A stretch of DNA of 64,000 nt from Candidatus Electrothrix scaldis (GTDB taxonomy: Bacteria; Desulfobacterota; Desulfobulbia; Desulfobulbales; Desulfobulbaceae). Within the stretch, counting starts at the first letter, position 1; each line of letters opens with the position of its first letter. The notes below the pieces were generated by a model. The model ran no database searches. It saw nothing but the letters and a program-made list of their open reading frames with translations, and was not told the DNA's origin. Below are positions 43,157-52,382 of the stretch, in pieces. A program made the translations under genes and the position numbers. The stretch lies in the NCBI GenBank assembly GCA_033584155.1, contig CP138355.1:4491501-4555500 (forward strand), written 5' to 3'.

Positions 43157-44707
43157 ATGAACAAAAAATTCAACACCACCGGCCCCTGCCTTCAGGAACG
43201 CCATTACATGCTCCCGCCAGAGCAGCGCCTTGCAGAGGTACGGGACCTGATTGATGATCATGCCTTTTTCGTGATCCACGCCCCCCGGCAGACCGGCAAA
43301 ACCACCCTGCTGCGCAACCTCTCCCGCCAGCTGACCGAGGAAGGGCGGTATGCAGCCATGACAATCTCGCTGGAAAGCCTTACTCTGCCTGACGTTGACA
43401 AAATGGTGCCGCAACTCCTGGATAAGCTGGAATATGATGCCCGCTTTCAGTTGCCGACGGAGCTGGCTCCTCCATCCTCTGATACCTTTACGTCTCAGGC
43501 TTCTGTCTCTCTGAGAAAATATCTTTCTGTCTGGAGCAGTAACATCGACCGCTCTCTGGTACTCTTTTTTGACGAGATTGATTCCCTGCCTGGTGCTGTC
43601 CTGCTTTCCCTTCTCCGCCAGCTTCGGGACGGCTACTGCTCCCGCCCAGCCCCGTTCCCGCAGAGTATCGCCCTGGTCGGGCTGAAAGATGTGCGTGATT
43701 ACAAGATTAGTCTCCGGCAAGATGCAGAGAGTCTGGGCACAGCCAGTCCCTTTAATATCAAGGCACGGTCCCTGACCATGCGCAATTTCAATCAGGAAGA
43801 AGTACATGCCCTGCTTGCTCAGCATACCCAGGCAACCGGCCAGGCCTTTACACCGGAGGCGGCAACGGAAATCTTTCGCCTGACCCAGGGCCAGCCCTGG
43901 CTGACCAATGCCTTGGCCGCCCAGCTGGTCACGGATTACGACGCCTTAGTCAAAGACCGTTCCTGCCCGGTCACTAAGGAAATTGTGGGTAAGGCACGGG
44001 AAATTCTTATTGAACGGCGGGACACCCATCTGGACAGCCTGACGGACAAACTGCGGGAGAAACGGGTCCGAGCGGTCATCGAACCCATCATGGTGGGCAA
44101 GGCTGAGTTTGACCAGGCCTTTAACGATGATTTTGTCTATGCCAAGAACCTTGGCCTGGTCTCTGATGCCCGAGGCAGGCTGGAGATCGCCAATCCCATC
44201 TATCAGGAGATTATCCCCAGGGTCTTGACTTATCCGGTCCAGATGGCAATCCCTGATGAACCGGCCTGGTTTGTCGCAGAAGACGGCACCCTGGACATCA
44301 TGAAACTTATCAAAGGCTTTATCCGTTTCTGGCAACGGAACGGTGAGGTATTACTGCGTGGCATGCCGTACCACGAGGCCGCCCCCCATCTTGTCTTTAT
44401 GGCCTATCTCCAACGGGTCATCAACTCCGGCGGCTCTATTGAACGGGAATTCGCCATTGGCACGGGCCGGGCCGACTTGGTGATTGACTTCAAGGGCCGA
44501 CAGGACATCATTGAGCTCAAGCTGCTGCGTGGATCCTACACCCGCCCGGAAGGCGTGGAGCAGGTTGCTCGCTATGCCACCCGGCTTTATCGGGATCGCG
44601 GCTATCTGATTATCTTTGATCCTACGGCAGAACGCCCCTGGGAGGAACGCGGACGAGTGGAAACAGAACTCTGTGATGGAGTTACAGTGATTGTGCTGGA
44701 GGCATAG
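43157..44707 (+). CDS. AAA-ATPase with C-terminal PD-(D/E)XK-like nuclease domain
   Basis: The 516-residue protein begins KFNTTGPCLQERHYMLPP and carries Walker A APRQTGKTT (about 42-50) and Walker B LVLFFDEIDSL (about 134-143). A C-terminal nuclease-like domain reads GRADLVIDFKGRQDIIELKLLRG, giving D...ELK. The family is common in Desulfobacterota and often multicopy. A truncated, frameshifted relative is present at 9667-10058. Mobile or defence function is inferred; no experiment is known to me. The start lies only three bases after the catalase stop. Confidence 0.85.
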   Translation: MNKKFNTTGPCLQERHYMLPPEQRLAEVRDLIDDHAFFVIHAPRQTGKTTLLRNLSRQLTEEGRYAAMTISLESLTLPDVDKMVPQLLDKLEYDARFQLPTELAPPSSDTFTSQASVSLRKYLSVWSSNIDRSLVLFFDEIDSLPGAVLLSLLRQLRDGYCSRPAPFPQSIALVGLKDVRDYKISLRQDAESLGTASPFNIKARSLTMRNFNQEEVHALLAQHTQATGQAFTPEAATEIFRLTQGQPWLTNALAAQLVTDYDALVKDRSCPVTKEIVGKAREILIERRDTHLDSLTDKLREKRVRAVIEPIMVGKAEFDQAFNDDFVYAKNLGLVSDARGRLEIANPIYQEIIPRVLTYPVQMAIPDEPAWFVAEDGTLDIMKLIKGFIRFWQRNGEVLLRGMPYHEAAPHLVFMAYLQRVINSGGSIEREFAIGTGRADLVIDFKGRQDIIELKLLRGSYTRPEGVEQVARYATRLYRDRGYLIIFDPTAERPWEERGRVETELCDGVTVIVLEA

Positions 44708-44708
44708 A

Positions 44709-47147
44709 TTACTCCGGCTTGAAAAAGCGCAGCCGATTAGCATTAGAGACCACAGTCACGGAGGACAGGGCCATCGCTGCCGAGGCAAACATAGGCGGGA
44801 GCAACCAGCCGGTAAAAGGAAAGAACAGGCCTGCTGCCAGTGGAATCCCCAGGACATTATAGATAAAGGCCCCGAACAGGTTCTGCTTAATATTCCCCAG
44901 GGTGGCTCTGGAGATCCCCACAGCCACCGACACCAGGGCCAGCGAATCACCAGCCAAGGTGATATCCCCGTTATCAATGGCCACATCGGTTCCTGAACCA
45001 ATGGCAAAACCGGTATCTGCCTGGGCCAGAGCCGGAGCATCATTCACCCCATCCCCTGCCATGCCGACCTTGTATCCCTTTGCCTGGAGATCCTGCACCA
45101 CCTGAAGCTTTTCCTGGGGCAGCATCTCTGCATGGACCTCCTTGATCCCCAACTCTGCTGCCACGGCCTCTGCTGCGGCCCGACTGTCCCCGGTACACAT
45201 CACCACAGTGATGCCCTGAGCCTGTAATTTCCGCACAGCCGCCGCAGAATCAGCACGGACAGGATCACGCAGGATCAACAGGCCCTGCACCTGCTCCTCA
45301 TCGGCCAGCCAGATCGGGGTTGCCCCCAGAGCAGCCTGCTCATCAGCAATCGCCACCAGTTGCTCCGGTAAAGCTTGCGCGTTCTCTTCCATAAAACGCC
45401 GGTTACCGAGATACCAGGTCTGCTCAGCAATCCGGGCCTGTACGCCCTTACCCGGCACAGCAGAGAATTCCTTCAACGGAAGCAAGGAGATATCTCTTTC
45501 CGCTGCACTCCTGATAACTGCCTCAGCCAGAGGATGCTCTGAGCTGGCTTCAAGACTGACTGCGATCTGGAGCAATCCCGTTTCATCATCTTCCGTGGCC
45601 GGATACAAAGCTGTCACTGTAGGGCGACCTTGGGTCAGGGTACCGGTCTTGTCCACCACGAGATGGGTTGTGGATGCTGCGGATTGCAGCCCATCGGGGT
45701 TGCGCACCAGGATATTCAGTTCAGCAGCCCGACTGGTCCCTACCATGATAGCAATGGGCGAGGCAAGTCCCAAGGCGCAGGGACAGGCAATGACCAGGAC
45801 CGCAATAGCAGCGGTCAGGGCATGCGGGAGGGCTGGACTGGGCCCAACCCCAAGCCAGACGCCAAAAACGAGAAGGGAGATAAAAATAACCGTGGGAACA
45901 AAAACAGCCGCAACCCGGTCCGCCAATCTCCCGATAGGCGGCTTGCCGAGCTGGGCCTGTTTCACCATGCGGATGATATGGGCAAGTGTAGTATCCTCAC
46001 CAATGCCTGTCACCGTGAAGAGGAAGGACCCGGTGGTATTGACCGTGCCGCCAGTCACCTGGTCGCCTGCCTCCTTTTTCACGGGCAGGGGCTCTCCGGT
46101 CAGCATGGATTCATCCACAGCGGTGGAGCCCTCCTTGATCTTGCCATCAAGAGGGATCTTTTCTCCGGGGCGTACCCTAACCACATCACCAAGGCGAACA
46201 AGAGAAACCGGCAATTCCACCTCACCAGCTCTTTCTTCCCTCTGCCGTAAAATCCGGGCTGACTTTGCCCGCAGACCAACCAGGGAACTGATTGCCTCCC
46301 GGGTGGTTTGCTTGGCCCGAACCTCCAAAGCATGGCCGAATTGGAGAAAGGCCAGGATCATGACCGAGGCATCAAGATACAGGTGTGCATGCCGACCCGG
46401 TACAAAATCCGGCCAGATTATCAGCAAAAGAGAGGCCAGCCAGGCTGCCGAGGTACTGAGTGCCACCAGGGTATCCATGCTGGAGCTCTTATGCCGGGCA
46501 TGTTTCCAGGCCGTGATATAGTACATCCCACCACTGAAGGACATCACGCCAAGACAGAGTAAGGCAAGGAGAAACCAGAAAAAACGGGCCTCAGCTAAAG
46601 GTGGGAACAGGCCGGACATCTCACCGGCCATGATACCGAAACCGACCACAGCAGCAAGAATGGCCTTTTGCCAGGAACGGCGGATTTCTTTGCGAGTCGC
46701 CTCGGCTTCCTGCACATAAGGATCATCGTACTGCTCTTCGATCTGCGCAGTAATCCCTGCCTCTTGCAAGAGCAGCAGGACATCTGCGGGATGCAGAATG
46801 GTCGACACCTGCAAACGACCATCCTGCTCCAGGAGTTGTACTTCTGCGTCGTACACGGAGAGAAGCTGAAGGACTCCATTTTGCTCTGGTTTACCCTCTG
46901 GAAAAGATAAAAGGAAATCCCCGGCCTCTTCTTTGATGACAAGGCTTGCCTCATATCCACGCTGAATAATAGCCTCAACAACCTGTTGCGGGTCGCCGCC
47001 AACAACTTCGGCATTTTTTTCTATCAGATTAACAGTACCGTTCTTGACCCCTTCCACTGCTGTGATCGCCTGCTCAACCCGGCGCACGCAGGCAGCGCAG
47101 GTCATATCATTCACTCGGATAGTATAAGGATCACAGTTCTCTGACAT
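44709..47147 (-). CDS. copA: Copper-translocating P-type ATPase
   Basis: The protein has one good N-terminal heavy-metal-binding domain ([11 protein letters not shown], about residues 14-24) and a second, degenerate one without CxxC. The P1B ATPase core includes the transmembrane CPC motif ([13 protein letters not shown]), DKTGT phosphorylation site, TGD and [16 protein letters not shown]. The open frame starts at 47222, but the ATG at 47147 follows a perfect GGAGG site and is the better start. It exports Cu+ to protect against copper stress. No CueR-type regulator or chaperone is adjacent. Confidence 0.93.
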   Translation of the reverse strand: MSENCDPYTIRVNDMTCAACVRRVEQAITAVEGVKNGTVNLIEKNAEVVGGDPQQVVEAIIQRGYEASLVIKEEAGDFLLSFPEGKPEQNGVLQLLSVYDAEVQLLEQDGRLQVSTILHPADVLLLLQEAGITAQIEEQYDDPYVQEAEATRKEIRRSWQKAILAAVVGFGIMAGEMSGLFPPLAEARFFWFLLALLCLGVMSFSGGMYYITAWKHARHKSSSMDTLVALSTSAAWLASLLLIIWPDFVPGRHAHLYLDASVMILAFLQFGHALEVRAKQTTREAISSLVGLRAKSARILRQREERAGEVELPVSLVRLGDVVRVRPGEKIPLDGKIKEGSTAVDESMLTGEPLPVKKEAGDQVTGGTVNTTGSFLFTVTGIGEDTTLAHIIRMVKQAQLGKPPIGRLADRVAAVFVPTVIFISLLVFGVWLGVGPSPALPHALTAAIAVLVIACPCALGLASPIAIMVGTSRAAELNILVRNPDGLQSAASTTHLVVDKTGTLTQGRPTVTALYPATEDDETGLLQIAVSLEASSEHPLAEAVIRSAAERDISLLPLKEFSAVPGKGVQARIAEQTWYLGNRRFMEENAQALPEQLVAIADEQAALGATPIWLADEEQVQGLLILRDPVRADSAAAVRKLQAQGITVVMCTGDSRAAAEAVAAELGIKEVHAEMLPQEKLQVVQDLQAKGYKVGMAGDGVNDAPALAQADTGFAIGSGTDVAIDNGDITLAGDSLALVSVAVGISRATLGNIKQNLFGAFIYNVLGIPLAAGLFFPFTGWLLPPMFASAAMALSSVTVVSNANRLRFFKPE

Positions 47148-47464
47148 AGAAACCTCCATCCCGATAAACCGGGAAACCAAATATGACTCTTCCATCCCGC
47201 GCTCCATCGGACCGGGACACATATAAAAAAGGGAAGCTTGGTCAGCCTCCCCTGCCTGCTCCTCTTGTTGAAATGTTGAAATGTTGAAATAAACAACCCC
47301 GCCCCAAGGGGCAGGGTATCAGATTCGAAGCTGTGCAATGAAAGTGGTCGGTAAAACCGGCCAAGCTAACTTTCATATATTGCTGTCTCGGCTCAACGAG
47401 TCGAAATGGCAGTGAGACAGTTCGCTTGCTGGAAGGGCAGAAAATTGGAACGACACCTTGCCTG
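47148..47464. other. Structured intergenic region with 8-bp repeats and four stem-loops
   Basis: About 320 bases. Three copies of GTTGAAAT sit at 47267-47290. Then come a GC-rich stem-loop (ACCCCGCCCCAAGGGGCAGGGT, 47296-47317), a stem GAAAGT...ACTTTC (47340-47345 and 47369-47374) enclosing GGTCGGT/ACCGGCC, and a stem CTGTCTC...GAGACAG (47383-47420). No ORF is present. It may be a mobile-element end or a structured RNA; I cannot tell which. Confidence 0.5.
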
Positions 47465-47968
47465 TTAGATAATATCCAAGGTTTTCGTTGCTAAGGGAAT
47501 CTCTACATCGGGCTCACCGCTCACCTGACAGGTGAGCTGGGTACTGCCCGTTGCAAGGGCTATACCTTTCAGGCTGAGCACATCACTATCACCGATTCCT
47601 AAGGCACCTGCCCCTTCAATGATTACCGGGCTGGCATCACCCATATCTACCGGTTTGGTCACTGCTCGCGGAAAAAGGACCATCTCAGCAACTTCCGCAT
47701 TCGGGGCAAGCTCAACAAGCTCTCCTGAGGCCGCATCCACACCTTTATAGCCGGTACCGTTATTATCAGGATTTGTCGGCGGCACAATCAATTTTGCCAA
47801 GGACGGGTCCTCTACCCGAACATGATATCGAACATTTTCCAAAGCAACCGCATCTGCCTCGGATGAATTGATTGTGGTTACACTGAATGTAAACTTCTCG
47901 GTCGAACGAATTTCCCTGCTGTCGGTGAGATCAAACAAGGAATGAATTTGCACACTGATTTCAGCCAT
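47465..47968 (-). CDS. Hypothetical beta-rich protein
   Basis: This 167-residue protein has no signal peptide or membrane helix. It reads like a beta-sandwich (strands such as FTFSVTTINSS, VRYHVRVEDPS, VIIEGAGALGIGDSDVLSLKGIAL, LTCQVSGEPDVEIPLA). A GGAGGAAATT site lies before the ATG. No family is recognised. The structure would suit a small adhesive or ligand-binding domain. Confidence 0.6.
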   Translation of the reverse strand: MAEISVQIHSLFDLTDSREIRSTEKFTFSVTTINSSEADAVALENVRYHVRVEDPSLAKLIVPPTNPDNNGTGYKGVDAASGELVELAPNAEVAEMVLFPRAVTKPVDMGDASPVIIEGAGALGIGDSDVLSLKGIALATGSTQLTCQVSGEPDVEIPLATKTLDII

Positions 47969-48443
47969 AATTTCCTCCTGAGTTTTTCAAGAAAAGTTGA
48001 TAGGTCACGCTCCAACACTATACTACTGTCATTCTCATACTATCATACCACACGATCATCTCAAGAACACTTACATGATGAGGGTGAAGTTTTCTTAGAA
48101 CCACCCCAAGCTGCGCTCCATTGTTTTCGACGGGTATAAAAATATCCTGCTATAAAAAAATCATATGCAACACAGAGAAATCCATATCCCAAGGGAAGTG
48201 AGGTCAAATCCCATGCATTCTCGTTCATACTCATATGGGTGCGGCTCTTCTGATTCAATTCTAGCTAACTAATAATACATCAATTGTAGATTTCAAATTG
48301 AGCGTTATTCGCTCGAACTGCTCGACTTTTAATCCGGTAAAAATAGACCCCATAATTACCACCGCATTAACAGGAACAGTTTAGGCAAATAACAGTTAAA
48401 GTGAAATGAAGTATTGACACTTTTTCAAGACGATAACTTTGAT
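47969..48443. other. Low-information intergenic region between small genes
   Basis: About 475 AT-rich bases hold only the possible small ORF at 48061. A small palindrome GAGCGTTATTCGCTC occurs at 48300-48314. Otherwise I see nothing. Confidence 0.4.
48061..48231 (-). CDS. Possible small membrane protein
   Basis: The frame opens at 48258 but the start is more likely the ATG that begins MSMNENAWDLTSLPLGYGF. It has one hydrophobic stretch (LPLGYGFLCVAYDFFIAGYF) and a Cys/Ser tail (SPSSCKCS). There is no clear ribosome site and the composition is only weakly protein-like, so confidence is low. Confidence 0.3.
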   Translation of the reverse strand, partial: SMNENAWDLTSLPLGYGFLCVAYDFFIAGYFYTRRKQWSAAWGGSKKTSPSSCKCS

Positions 48444-48797
48444 TTAAAAGAGCCGCACCCTACTCATATTGAACTCATGAACTCCATCCCAAATCCCATG
48501 CAATAAATAGCCTATAATCAGCAAGGTTGTAAAACGAATACCGGCTAATCCTAAAACTGCAAAACCGAGGACAGAGACAATCTCTATAGTCCATGCGTCC
48601 TGCGCCCCAAAATACAGGGTAAAAGCCCAGTAGAAGGCCGCAATCAACACCAGAAGTACACCAAAAAAAACCTGTTCCATCTTCAGGTTAGAAAAGGCCT
48701 TTGTTAAATAAATCGACCCCAGACCTACTGTCACCCCAAAAATGGCATAAAAAACAGCAATTATAATATACCCTATAGCCGTTGATACTGCCTCCAT
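48444..48797 (-). CDS. Small multi-pass membrane protein
   Basis: The open frame begins at 48863, but the ATG at 48797 (MEAVSTAIGY) follows a clear AGGAGGGGAGG ribosome site and begins the first helix. The resulting 117-residue protein has four hydrophobic segments with the conserved end LLHGIWDGVHEF. I do not know the family with certainty. It is likely an inner-membrane protein. Confidence 0.65.
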   Translation of the reverse strand: MEAVSTAIGYIIIAVFYAIFGVTVGLGSIYLTKAFSNLKMEQVFFGVLLVLIAAFYWAFTLYFGAQDAWTIEIVSVLGFAVLGLAGIRFTTLLIIGYLLHGIWDGVHEFNMSRVRLF

Positions 48798-49212
48798 CCT
48801 CCCCTCCTTTCTGTTAATGTTTGAGCAACAAGTCAACAAACGAAAAAACAGCAAATCCAACAAACCTGCAAAAGATTATAGAAAAAAAGTGCTACGTGAA
48901 AAAGCTATATCTCAACTGGTTGAAAGAATTTGAAGGGCAATAGCATAATCCTGAATCGAGTGGTCTAAGTCTGAAATCAGACCAACGTTTTTGGATTGCT
49001 CTCCCCCCTCTACGAACTTGAAAGACTCTTAAATTTTCACGAATTCTCACGAGACAGCCCTGCACATAACTTAAAAAAGTATGTCACAATGAACCGATAA
49101 CAGTCAAGTTGAAATAGTTTCGCGTAGAGTAGCTCAATAAATTGCCCCTGGTTATTTTCTTTTCAAAAGGGTACGATGTTCCCCTATCAAAAATATTAGC
49201 TAAGGACTCCCC
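48798..49212. other. Intergenic region without visible features
   Basis: About 415 bases separate the membrane protein gene from the DUF5329-like gene. It is AT-rich and contains no ORF, repeat or clear promoter. Confidence 0.5.
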
Positions 49213-49569
49213 ATGCCTTTCTTTCTCATTTTCATCTTACTGATCACAGGTACAGCCCACGCTGACGTTCCAGCAGCACAGCAGGCGGAGGTGGAGCATC
49301 TCCTCAGCTTTGTCCAAACCTCGACCTGCCTCATCGATCGGAACGGCTCAAGCCATACCGGTGAAGAAGCGGCTGCTCATATCAAAAAGAAATACGATTA
49401 CTTCAGTAACAAAATTAAGACGACAGAGCAGTTTATTGAGTACTCAGCAACCAAGAGTACAATGAGTGGAAGCTATTATACGGTACGCTGTGACGGGCAG
49501 GAGCCGATTCGTACACGGGATTGGCTCCTGCGGGAGCTGAAGGCGTACCGGCGGAGTCGTAGTCGATAA
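49213..49569 (+). CDS. DUF5329-like secreted protein
   Basis: The 118-residue protein has a signal peptide (MPFFLIFILLITGTAHA) and then a helical domain (AEVEHLLSFVQTSTCLIDRNGSSHTGEEAAAHIKKKYDYF) with two cysteines (TCLI and VRCDG), matching the DUF5329 pattern. Its function is not known. The ATG follows a weak AAGGA site. Confidence 0.7.
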   Translation: MPFFLIFILLITGTAHADVPAAQQAEVEHLLSFVQTSTCLIDRNGSSHTGEEAAAHIKKKYDYFSNKIKTTEQFIEYSATKSTMSGSYYTVRCDGQEPIRTRDWLLRELKAYRRSRSR

Positions 49570-49811
49570 TACTCTATCGAGGTAGCAACTTATGAGCAAT
49601 CCATAATTTCCATATCCAACCGCTTGCATATGCTGTTTTATAATTTTGACTGGAGAACATTGAGTTGATCAGGTATTTTTATTACCCATTTTACCCCTAT
49701 TCTTTCAATATTGATCCTAATTGATACTTAGTATAAATTATTTCCAGGGAAGGATAAAAAATAATACTAACTGCATCAGACAGTACAGATATATTTAGAG
49801 GGGGAAATCTC

Positions 49812-50141
49812 ATGAAAATTGAGCAAATGAACAATTGCCTGGTGGTTCGCTTCGAAGAAACACGACTGGATGCCTCCAGTGCGCCAAATTTCGTAAATGC
49901 TGTATGTAACGCTTTTGAGCAATTAGCTGATTCCGTTCAATCTGTCATTCTTGACATGAAACAAATTCAATTTGCAGATAGTCGTGGACTTGGCTCTATC
50001 GTTTTAATTTTTCATAAACTAAAGGCCAATCTTCTGCTCTGCGGCGCCGGAGAACAAGTTGAGAAACTGATAAAGTTAACTCGATTGGACAGTGTATTGC
50101 AATTGTATCAAGATATCCCTTCTGCTCTAAAAGACGCCTGA
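49812..50141 (+). CDS. STAS-domain anti-sigma factor antagonist
   Basis: The 109-residue protein is one STAS domain (about 5-100). The phosphorylatable serine is in FADSRGLGSIV (Ser57), after LDMKQIQ. The domain is typical of SpoIIAA-like proteins that bind an anti-sigma factor unless phosphorylated. A SpoIIE-type phosphatase lies at 37799, but no anti-sigma factor is seen in the window. A hairpin terminator follows the gene. Confidence 0.88.
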   Translation: MKIEQMNNCLVVRFEETRLDASSAPNFVNAVCNAFEQLADSVQSVILDMKQIQFADSRGLGSIVLIFHKLKANLLLCGAGEQVEKLIKLTRLDSVLQLYQDIPSALKDA

Positions 50142-50186
50142 AGAAACAACATGTTACCCTAAACTAGCTTCCAGCTGAACTTGAAT

Positions 50187-50217
50187 GGGCACGTGTTGAA
50201 CACGTAGCCCTTTTTTA
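50187..50217 (+). terminator. Terminator after the STAS gene
   Basis: The stem GGGCACGTGTTGAACACGTAGCCC is followed by TTTTTTATT. It is a well-formed intrinsic terminator about 45 bases after the stop. The same design occurs at 30262, 51431 and 52028. Confidence 0.8.
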
Positions 50218-50252
50218 TTGGGCTGAGTAGTTACGCTAATTCTAAAATACAA

Positions 50253-51045
50253 AGAGGCTACCAACTTCCCAGCTGGTGGCCTTTTTCTGTTCATCTCGCA
50301 GCTAACCGAAAAAAAAACCTACCACGCCCTTCCCCGATACTCCCCAAATACCCCGCGCAGCACACCACAGATCTCACCCAACGAGCAATAAGCCCGTACT
50401 GCACCCAGCACAGGTTCCATGAGATCGGCCCCTTCTGTTTGAGCAGCTTTCTCCAACGCCGCAAGACAACCCGCAACCTCATTTGCATCCCGCCCGGCTT
50501 TGACCTGCGCCAATTGCCGCACCTGCTCATCCTCAACTGCCGGATCAACCCGCAGGAGGGGAACATCACTTTTTTCCTCGGTCTGGAAGGCATTGCCCCC
50601 AACGATGATGCGTTCCTTGGTTTCTATCTCTTTTTGGTACTGATAGGCCGCATCCTCAATCTGACCAGCAATGAAGCCATTCTCGATACAGGCCACGACC
50701 CCGCCAAATTCATCTACCCGCTCAATCAGCTCCAGAGACTCCTGCTCCACCGCATCGGTGAGTTGCTCCACATACCAGGAACCTGCCAGAGGATCAACCG
50801 TATCTGCAACCCCAGACTCATGAGCAATAACTTGCTGAGTACGCAAAGCCGTGCGCACGGAATCCTCTGTGGGCAGAGAAAGCGCCTCATCACGGGAATT
50901 GGTATGCAGTCAGGCCGTTGGCAAGGGTGAAGGCCACCTCCTGGGCAGCAGTGGAGCCAGCCTCACGAATATGATAACCGGAAATGGAGATGGTATTAAA
51001 CTTCGGGGCATGAGTTGAACACCACTGAAAGATATTGGTGATCAA
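50253..51045 (-). pseudogene. Rearranged partial duplicate of the methylmalonyl-CoA mutase gene
   Basis: The sequence repeats the 3' end and terminator of the mutase at 52320-54041 with a few substitutions. It keeps the C-terminal 180 residues (50319-50858) and then jumps at 50908/50909. The original's 52973-53268 (296 bases) is missing. Homology resumes to 51045, where it abruptly ends inside a GGTGATCAA word. The 296-base loss shifts the frame, so the copy is dead. The terminator hairpin of the copy (GAGGCTACCAACTTCCCAGCTGGTGGCC) has decayed on one arm. Confidence 0.92.
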
Positions 51046-51316
51046 CCGTATCAAGCTCTACCAGCCGCGCAATAAGAAGAAGGGATGTAATGCTGATTGG
51101 TGCGAGGTTGGAAGATCCGAGCTGGACAACGACGGTTTCTACCAGATCGTGTACAAACATACGGGTAAACCAACGGATTACCGTATGCTGATTGTTGGAG
51201 ACCAAAACATTGATACACCCGACTCCAACTGCGGCAACAGCGACCAACTGGTCAATCTGAAGGGTAACGAGTTTGAGGAGGTCAATTACTTTGGTCAGCC
51301 TGACAGCTGCCAATAA
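51046..51316 (+). pseudogene. Foreign 3' gene fragment abutting the mutase duplicate
   Basis: The frame reads [20 protein letters not shown] and ends with FEEVNYFGQPDSCQ-stop. This is good protein-like sequence with paired cysteines and a TAA stop at 51314-51316. The ATG available to the frame (51035) lies inside the mutase remnant on the opposite strand, so the true N-terminus was lost. It therefore looks like the 3' end of another gene joined by recombination. No family is recognised. Confidence 0.6.
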
Positions 51317-52309
51317 GATGTAGTTTTCTCGGATAGAAGGAGTCGATGCAGGATTTGGCAACAATCTCGCATCGACTTCCCCTCACCCCTCAACAATATG
51401 AAATAACTTTAAAATGAATTAATGCATTTTACCGGGCACATTTGAAATGTGACCCGGTTTTTTATTATCCAGTCCTTGAAATCCGCCCTCTCACCTGCCC
51501 TATATCCTACATCACTACGCGGCTTGAAAACAGGGCATGATACCGAGCTGGGTACATTTCATTCCGTCAGTAGGACAATTTCCCCTTTACATTTTCTACC
51601 AATAATGTTTAAACGGTTTACGCTTTTGTAATTTTACATTCACACTTCATGCTTAAAAAAAGATGCGCAATTACTTTCGCAATAAAAATTATCTTGCAAC
51701 GTTCTCAGCGTTCGCGTCCCCCTGACTCACCATATATTTTTTTCATTTGCAATTCCAACCCATTAACCATAGCTCCTTGAGGATCTGTAAAATGCATTTA
51801 TCAATAAGTGAAAAATTGGAAATTTTCTTTTCTGTATTATTGTCAATTATGATAATGTTTTTCTTGCAGTTAACTTTTGAAGGAACACCAAATCTCGCTT
51901 CAATAAAATTCCCCGATTTCAAGCCAGTTGAAATCGCTAGCTTAGACACCAAGATAGCGCCCTAGTGAACACAAAGGGTAATTTACTATTTTTTCTAGTA
52001 AATCATCCTTCTTTTGCGTCCCTATTCACAGGGTGTGTTCTCAACGCGTGGTCCGTTTTTTATTACCCAACCTCTGGGATTCGCCCTTCTCTCTGCCCCC
52101 GGATGGATGCGCAGCCTAAAAAAGACATATCATATTATTATAATTACAATAGCAACCGAGTATATATATTAACCCTATAAAAAATAGGTAGTTCACCTCC
52201 CCTTTCCCCTCTCCATTTATCACTATTGACAATTATTCCTTTTCGCCAAATTTAGGAATTAGACTGTACAGGTATGTATTTGGATACCGGATAATGAATG
52301 AAATTCCAA
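51317..52309. other. Long intergenic region with two terminator-like elements
   Basis: About 1 kb. Hairpin A is ACCGGGCACATTTGAAATGTGACCCGGT at 51431-51458, followed by TTTTTTATTATCC. Hairpin B is CAGGGTGTGTTCTCAACGCGTGGTCC at about 52028-52053, followed by GTTTTTTATTACCC. The 40 bases after each element are also related (GCCCTYYCTCTGCCC-like). A possible short ORF is at 51792. Confidence 0.55.
51792..51965 (+). CDS. Possible small membrane protein
   Basis: The frame MHLSISEKLEIFFSVLLSIM has one hydrophobic helix and a polar tail (PNLASIKFPDFKPVEIASLD), ending at 51963-51965. No convincing ribosome site is visible and the region is very AT-rich. It is reported only as a possibility. Confidence 0.25.
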   Translation: MHLSISEKLEIFFSVLLSIMIMFFLQLTFEGTPNLASIKFPDFKPVEIASLDTKIAP

Positions 52310-52345
52310 AAAATAAAAAGGCCACCAGCTTCCCAGCTGGTGGCC
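52310..52345 (-). terminator. Terminator of the methylmalonyl-CoA mutase gene
   Basis: On the minus strand GGCCACCAGC TGGGAA GCTGGTGGCC is followed by TTTTTATTTTTT. It is a perfect 10-bp stem with a U-tract. On the other strand the flanking TTTTT also allows use for rightward transcription. Confidence 0.88.
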
Positions 52346-52382
52346 TTTTTCTGTTCATCTCGCAGCTAACCGAAAAAAAAGC

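Noticed and set aside
45595-46521. Long open frame opposite copA
   Set aside because: It lies fully within copA in antisense, its residues are low-complexity Arg/Ser-rich, and copA has all family motifs.
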